Of a DNA stretch of 6,420 bases, positions 4,106 through 6,420 are shown one piece after another. The notes under the pieces are model-generated. The model worked only from the letters and a program-made list of their open reading frames with translations, searched no databases and had not been told where the DNA came from. Numbering within the stretch: position 1 is the first letter of the stretch; the number at the start of each line of letters is the position of its first letter. A program made the translations under genes and the position numbers. The DNA comes from JAQSWP01 sp050185515 (GTDB lineage: Bacteria; Pseudomonadota; Alphaproteobacteria; Reyranellales; JAQSWP01), in the NCBI GenBank assembly GCA_050185515.1, contig JBFWZG010000164.1:1-6420 (forward strand), written 5' to 3'.

Positions 4106-5554
4106 ATGAACGCTGCCGCTTCGACCGGCGAGCGCGCTTTGGCGCGCGCGCTGGGCCGCTTCGCGCATGACCCGCTGGGCTTCGTGCGCTTCGCCTTCGC
4201 CTGGAACCAGGGCGCGCTGGCCGGCGAGGCCGGACCCGATCGCTGGCAGGTCGAACTGCTGGCGGAACTGGGCGCGGCCAGCCGGCAGGCGGCTTCGGGA
4301 GAAGAGATCGGGCAGGCGGTGCGCTTCGCCGTTGCCTCGGGCCATGGCGTCGGCAAGACCGCGCTGGTGGCGTGGCTGGTGCTGTGGTTCCTCTCGACGC
4401 GGCCCCATCCGCAGATCGTGGTGACGGCCAACACGGCGGCGCAGCTCAACGCCAAGACCTGGCGCGAATTGTCGAAATGGCACCGGCTGGCGATCAACCG
4501 GCACTGGTTCGAGTGGACGGCGACGCGGTTCGCGCTCAGGCGCCAGCCGCAGACCTGGTTCGCCGCGGCGGTGCCGTGGTCGAAGGAGCGCTCGGAAGCC
4601 TTCGCCGGCACGCATGAGAAGCACGTGCTGGTGATCTACGACGAGGCCTCGGGCATCGACGACGAGATCTGGGAGGTGACGGAAGGGGCGATGAGCAGCC
4701 CCGGCGCCATGTGGCTGGCCTTCGGCAATCCGACGCGCAGCGACGGGCGCTTCGCCGAGTGCTTCTCGCGCTTCCGCCACCGCTGGCGCTCGCGCCACGT
4801 CGATGCGCGGCAGGCCTCGCGCGCCGACCAGGCGCAGATCGCGCGCTGGATCGAGGATTACGGCGAGGACAGCGATTTCGTGCGGGTGCGGGTGCGCGGC
4901 GTCTTCCCGCGCGTTTCGGCCAGCCGCTTCATTCCGGCCGAAGCGGTGGCGACGGCGCAGACCAGGCAGGAACACCAAAGCCACATGCCGCTGGTGATGG
5001 GCGTCGACGTGGCGCGGTTCGGCGACGATTTCTCGGTCGTGGTGGTGCGCCAGGGCCGGCGGCTGCGCGAGATCGTGCGCTTCCACGGGCTGGACACGAT
5101 GCAGCTGGCGGGGCGGGTGTCGGAGATGGCGCGGCTGTGGCGGCCGCGCACCCTGTTCGTCGACGGCGTCGGCGTGGGCGGCGGCGTGGTCGACCGGCTG
5201 CGCCAGCTCGGGCACCGGGTCAGCGAGGTCAATGCCGGCGCCGCCGCGGCCGATCCGCGCCGCTTCGCCAATCTGCGCGCCGAGATGTGGAGCCGGCTGC
5301 GCGACTGGGTGGTGCAGGAAGGCGCGCTCCCGGCCGACGACCGGGCGCTGGCCGAGGAGCTTTGCGCGCCGGGCTACGGTTTCGATGCGAAGAACCGGCT
5401 GCAGCTCGAGAGCAAGGACGACATGAAATCGCGCGGCGAAGCCTCGCCTGATGCTGCCGACGCGCTGGCGCTGACCTTCGCCTTTCCCGTCAGCGAGGCG
5501 AACGATGCGCCGCGCCAGGAAGTGGCGCTGTCCGACTACGACCCCTTTGGCTGA
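4106..5554 (+). CDS. terL: Phage terminase large subunit (packaging ATPase/nuclease), 482 aa
   Basis: TerL pumps phage DNA into the prohead using ATP and cuts the concatemer. The N-terminal ATPase (about 20-250) has Walker A GHGVGKT (79-85), Walker B VLVIYDE (174-180, acidic pair D179-E180), and the coupling motif GNPT (207-210). The C-terminal RNase H-like nuclease has its three usual acidic stations: GVDVARFGDD (D301), FVDGVGVGGG (D353) and SPDAADAL (D449/D452). Both activities look intact, and the length is normal for the family. I chose ATG 4106 because AGGA (4097-4100) precedes it by five bases and because the frame upstream, to a GTG at 4001, is Pro/Arg-rich and runs through the leader hairpin. 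No small terminase gene is visible just upstream, where it is usually found. The gene follows its own promoter and leader, and a helical phage protein follows it at 5704. Confidence 0.93.
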   Translation: MNAAASTGERALARALGRFAHDPLGFVRFAFAWNQGALAGEAGPDRWQVELLAELGAASRQAASGEEIGQAVRFAVASGHGVGKTALVAWLVLWFLSTRPHPQIVVTANTAAQLNAKTWRELSKWHRLAINRHWFEWTATRFALRRQPQTWFAAAVPWSKERSEAFAGTHEKHVLVIYDEASGIDDEIWEVTEGAMSSPGAMWLAFGNPTRSDGRFAECFSRFRHRWRSRHVDARQASRADQAQIARWIEDYGEDSDFVRVRVRGVFPRVSASRFIPAEAVATAQTRQEHQSHMPLVMGVDVARFGDDFSVVVVRQGRRLREIVRFHGLDTMQLAGRVSEMARLWRPRTLFVDGVGVGGGVVDRLRQLGHRVSEVNAGAAAADPRRFANLRAEMWSRLRDWVVQEGALPADDRALAEELCAPGYGFDAKNRLQLESKDDMKSRGEASPDAADALALTFAFPVSEANDAPRQEVALSDYDPFG

Positions 5555-5604
5555 TCGGGCTGGCTGATCGGCCTGCCTGATCGGGCTGCCTGATTCGGCC
5601 ATCC
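5552..5604. repeat. 13-bp tandem repeat beginning on the terL stop codon
   Basis: Four head-to-tail units begin with the terL TGA: TGATCGGGCTGGC (5552-5564), TGATCGGCCTGCC (5565-5577), TGATCGGGCTGCC (5578-5590) and a decayed TGATTCGGCCATCC (5591-5604). The first three differ from a consensus at only one or two positions. Thirteen is not a multiple of three, and the repeat lies after the stop, so this is not a protein repeat. It may be slipped-strand expansion of the gene end, or iterated protein-binding sites. Confidence 0.8.
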
Positions 5605-5640
5605 AGTTCGACCGCCTGAAACCAACGCAAGAACGCACGA

Positions 5641-5673
5641 CGTCCGCTCGTCGTCGGCGCAGGCCGACGGACG
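5641..5673 (+). repeat. Stem-loop between terL and the next phage gene
   Basis: CGTCGGC (5652-5658) and GCCGACG (5663-5669) form a perfect seven-base stem with a GCAG loop. CGTCCG (5641-5646) and CGGACG (5668-5673) form a competing outer pairing. No U-tract follows, so it does not look like an intrinsic terminator. It sits 30 bases before the start of the following gene, close to the ribosome binding site. Confidence 0.4.
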
Positions 5674-5703
5674 CGGCGGGGAACGCGCGCGCAGGGAGTG
5701 TCC

Positions 5704-6420
5704 ATGAACAGATTCAAGCTCGATCCGGAAGCCCTCGGCAGCGGCGCGAACATTGCGCCGACCGCGACCTCGCCCAACGGGCTGGCGCGCGCGGCCAGTG
5801 CGGCCGGCATCGCCGCCGTCTCCGACGCCGAGCGCCGCGTCGCCGACCAGCAGGACGCGATCTTCCGTTCGGCCGGCGTGGCGCGGCTGGAGCGGCAGTG
5901 GCAGGAGCTGGCCGAAGCGCAATGGGAGAGTTTCGATCCCGAGGAAGAGGATGTCGGCTCCTCCTATGCCGGCATCGTGGCGCGCGAGATCGACCGCACG
6001 ATGGAGGAACAGGCGCGGCGCGCGCCGAGTGCTGCGGCCGGCGAAGGGCTGCTGCTCGATGCCGGCGAGGTGGCGGTGGCCGGCAAGCGCCAGGCGCTGC
6101 TGCGCGAGCGCGGCGCACGGCTGGCCGGCGCGCGGCGCTCGGTGAAGGCGCGGCTGGATGAATTGCAGGCGATGGTCGAGCGCGAGCCCGAGCTTCTGGC
6201 CGAAGCGCTGACGCGGGCCGACCGGCTGCTGGGCGACCATCGGGCGCTGCTGGCCGGGCGGGATCTGGCGAAGGTGCGGCTGGGCGCGCACGAGACGCTG
6301 GCGCGGCGGGCGATCGCCGGGGCGCTGGCGATCGATCCGCAGGGCGCGACGGGCAGGCTGCCGGGGCGGGCGGTGCTGGCGCGGGCCGAGATGGAGGCCT
6401 GGGATGCGGTGGCGCGCTCG
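5704..6420 (+). CDS. Helical phage protein of unknown function, probably virion-associated (3' end outside window)
   Basis: ATG 5704 is preceded by AGGGAG (5693-5698) with a five-base spacing. From there 239 codons run without a stop to the window edge, with G/C-rich third positions throughout. Residues 1-35 are a low-complexity linker rich in Ala, Gly, Asn and Ser. From about 40 to 205 the sequence is almost continuous amphipathic helix rich in Ala, Arg, Glu and Leu, for example DAERRVADQQDAIFRSAG and VKARLDELQAMVEREPELL. There are no transmembrane or signal segments. The segment RRAIAGALAIDPQGATGRLP (about 201-220) resembles a module in long helical internal virion or DNA-ejection proteins of podovirus-like phages, in which a short helix precedes D-P and a small-residue loop. 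That likeness is from memory and weak. Its position 149 bp after terL supports a structural phage gene. A portal would normally show a more mixed fold. Confidence 0.72.
   Translation, partial: MNRFKLDPEALGSGANIAPTATSPNGLARAASAAGIAAVSDAERRVADQQDAIFRSAGVARLERQWQELAEAQWESFDPEEEDVGSSYAGIVAREIDRTMEEQARRAPSAAAGEGLLLDAGEVAVAGKRQALLRERGARLAGARRSVKARLDELQAMVEREPELLAEALTRADRLLGDHRALLAGRDLAKVRLGAHETLARRAIAGALAIDPQGATGRLPGRAVLARAEMEAWDAVARS

Noticed and set aside
5552..5604. CRISPR array
   Set aside because: The units are 13 bp and directly adjacent, with no spacers and no cas genes.
3902..5638. A 578-codon leftward open frame covering terL
   Set aside because: It is the antisense shadow of a GC-rich gene: rich in His, Arg, Pro and Ala with no domain, while the opposite strand has complete TerL motifs.

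Overview
The window is GC-rich, with strong G/C bias at third codon positions, and carries a Gram-negative heptose-synthesis gene. Together with the S24 repressor, DUF6456 and terminase types, this points to an alphaproteobacterium, probably Rhodospirillales-like. That taxonomic placement is inference. Most of the window looks like a small or decaying prophage, or phage-derived genes, next to ordinary chromosomal DNA. No integrase, attachment site, tRNA, rRNA or CRISPR array is visible. A run of exactly 100 N (3671-3770) is a scaffold gap of probably unknown length, so the linkage of left and right halves is less certain than the linkage within each half.

Left part (1-730): the 3' end of hldE (LPS-core heptose precursor synthesis) reads rightward. 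It is followed by an AT-rich spacer with nested dyads and a 68-codon gene for a tiny Tat-exported peptide. A bidirectional terminator hairpin at 692-720 separates these from the leftward gene beyond.

Regulatory part (731-2582): a leftward HTH + S24 (LexA/cI-type) repressor faces a rightward pair of genes across a 186-bp AT-rich divergent control region. That region has a good candidate operator palindrome overlapping the -35 box of the rightward promoter. The rightward genes are a 126-aa protein I do not recognise and a DUF6456-family protein. The DUF6456 reading frame is cut by an in-frame amber codon 24 codons after a well-placed ribosome binding site.

Middle part (2579-3851): a leftward Sel1-repeat protein converges on the DUF6456 gene, the two sharing a CTAG at their stop codons, and runs into the assembly gap. 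On the far side of the gap is a short rightward coding remnant.

Right part (3852-6420): a good sigma70-type promoter is followed by a leader with two perfect inverted repeats. Then come the phage terminase large subunit gene (terL), a 13-bp tandem repeat starting on its stop codon, and the first 239 codons of a highly helical phage protein that runs off the window. No small terminase gene is visible; it may lie in the gap or be absent.

A lysogeny-type switch (repressor, divergent early genes) and a packaging/virion cluster on one scaffold fit a temperate phage. I do not see a clearly new system. The items most worth checking are the amber-interrupted DUF6456 gene, the tiny Tat-exported peptide, the structured terL leader and the tandem repeat at the terL stop.
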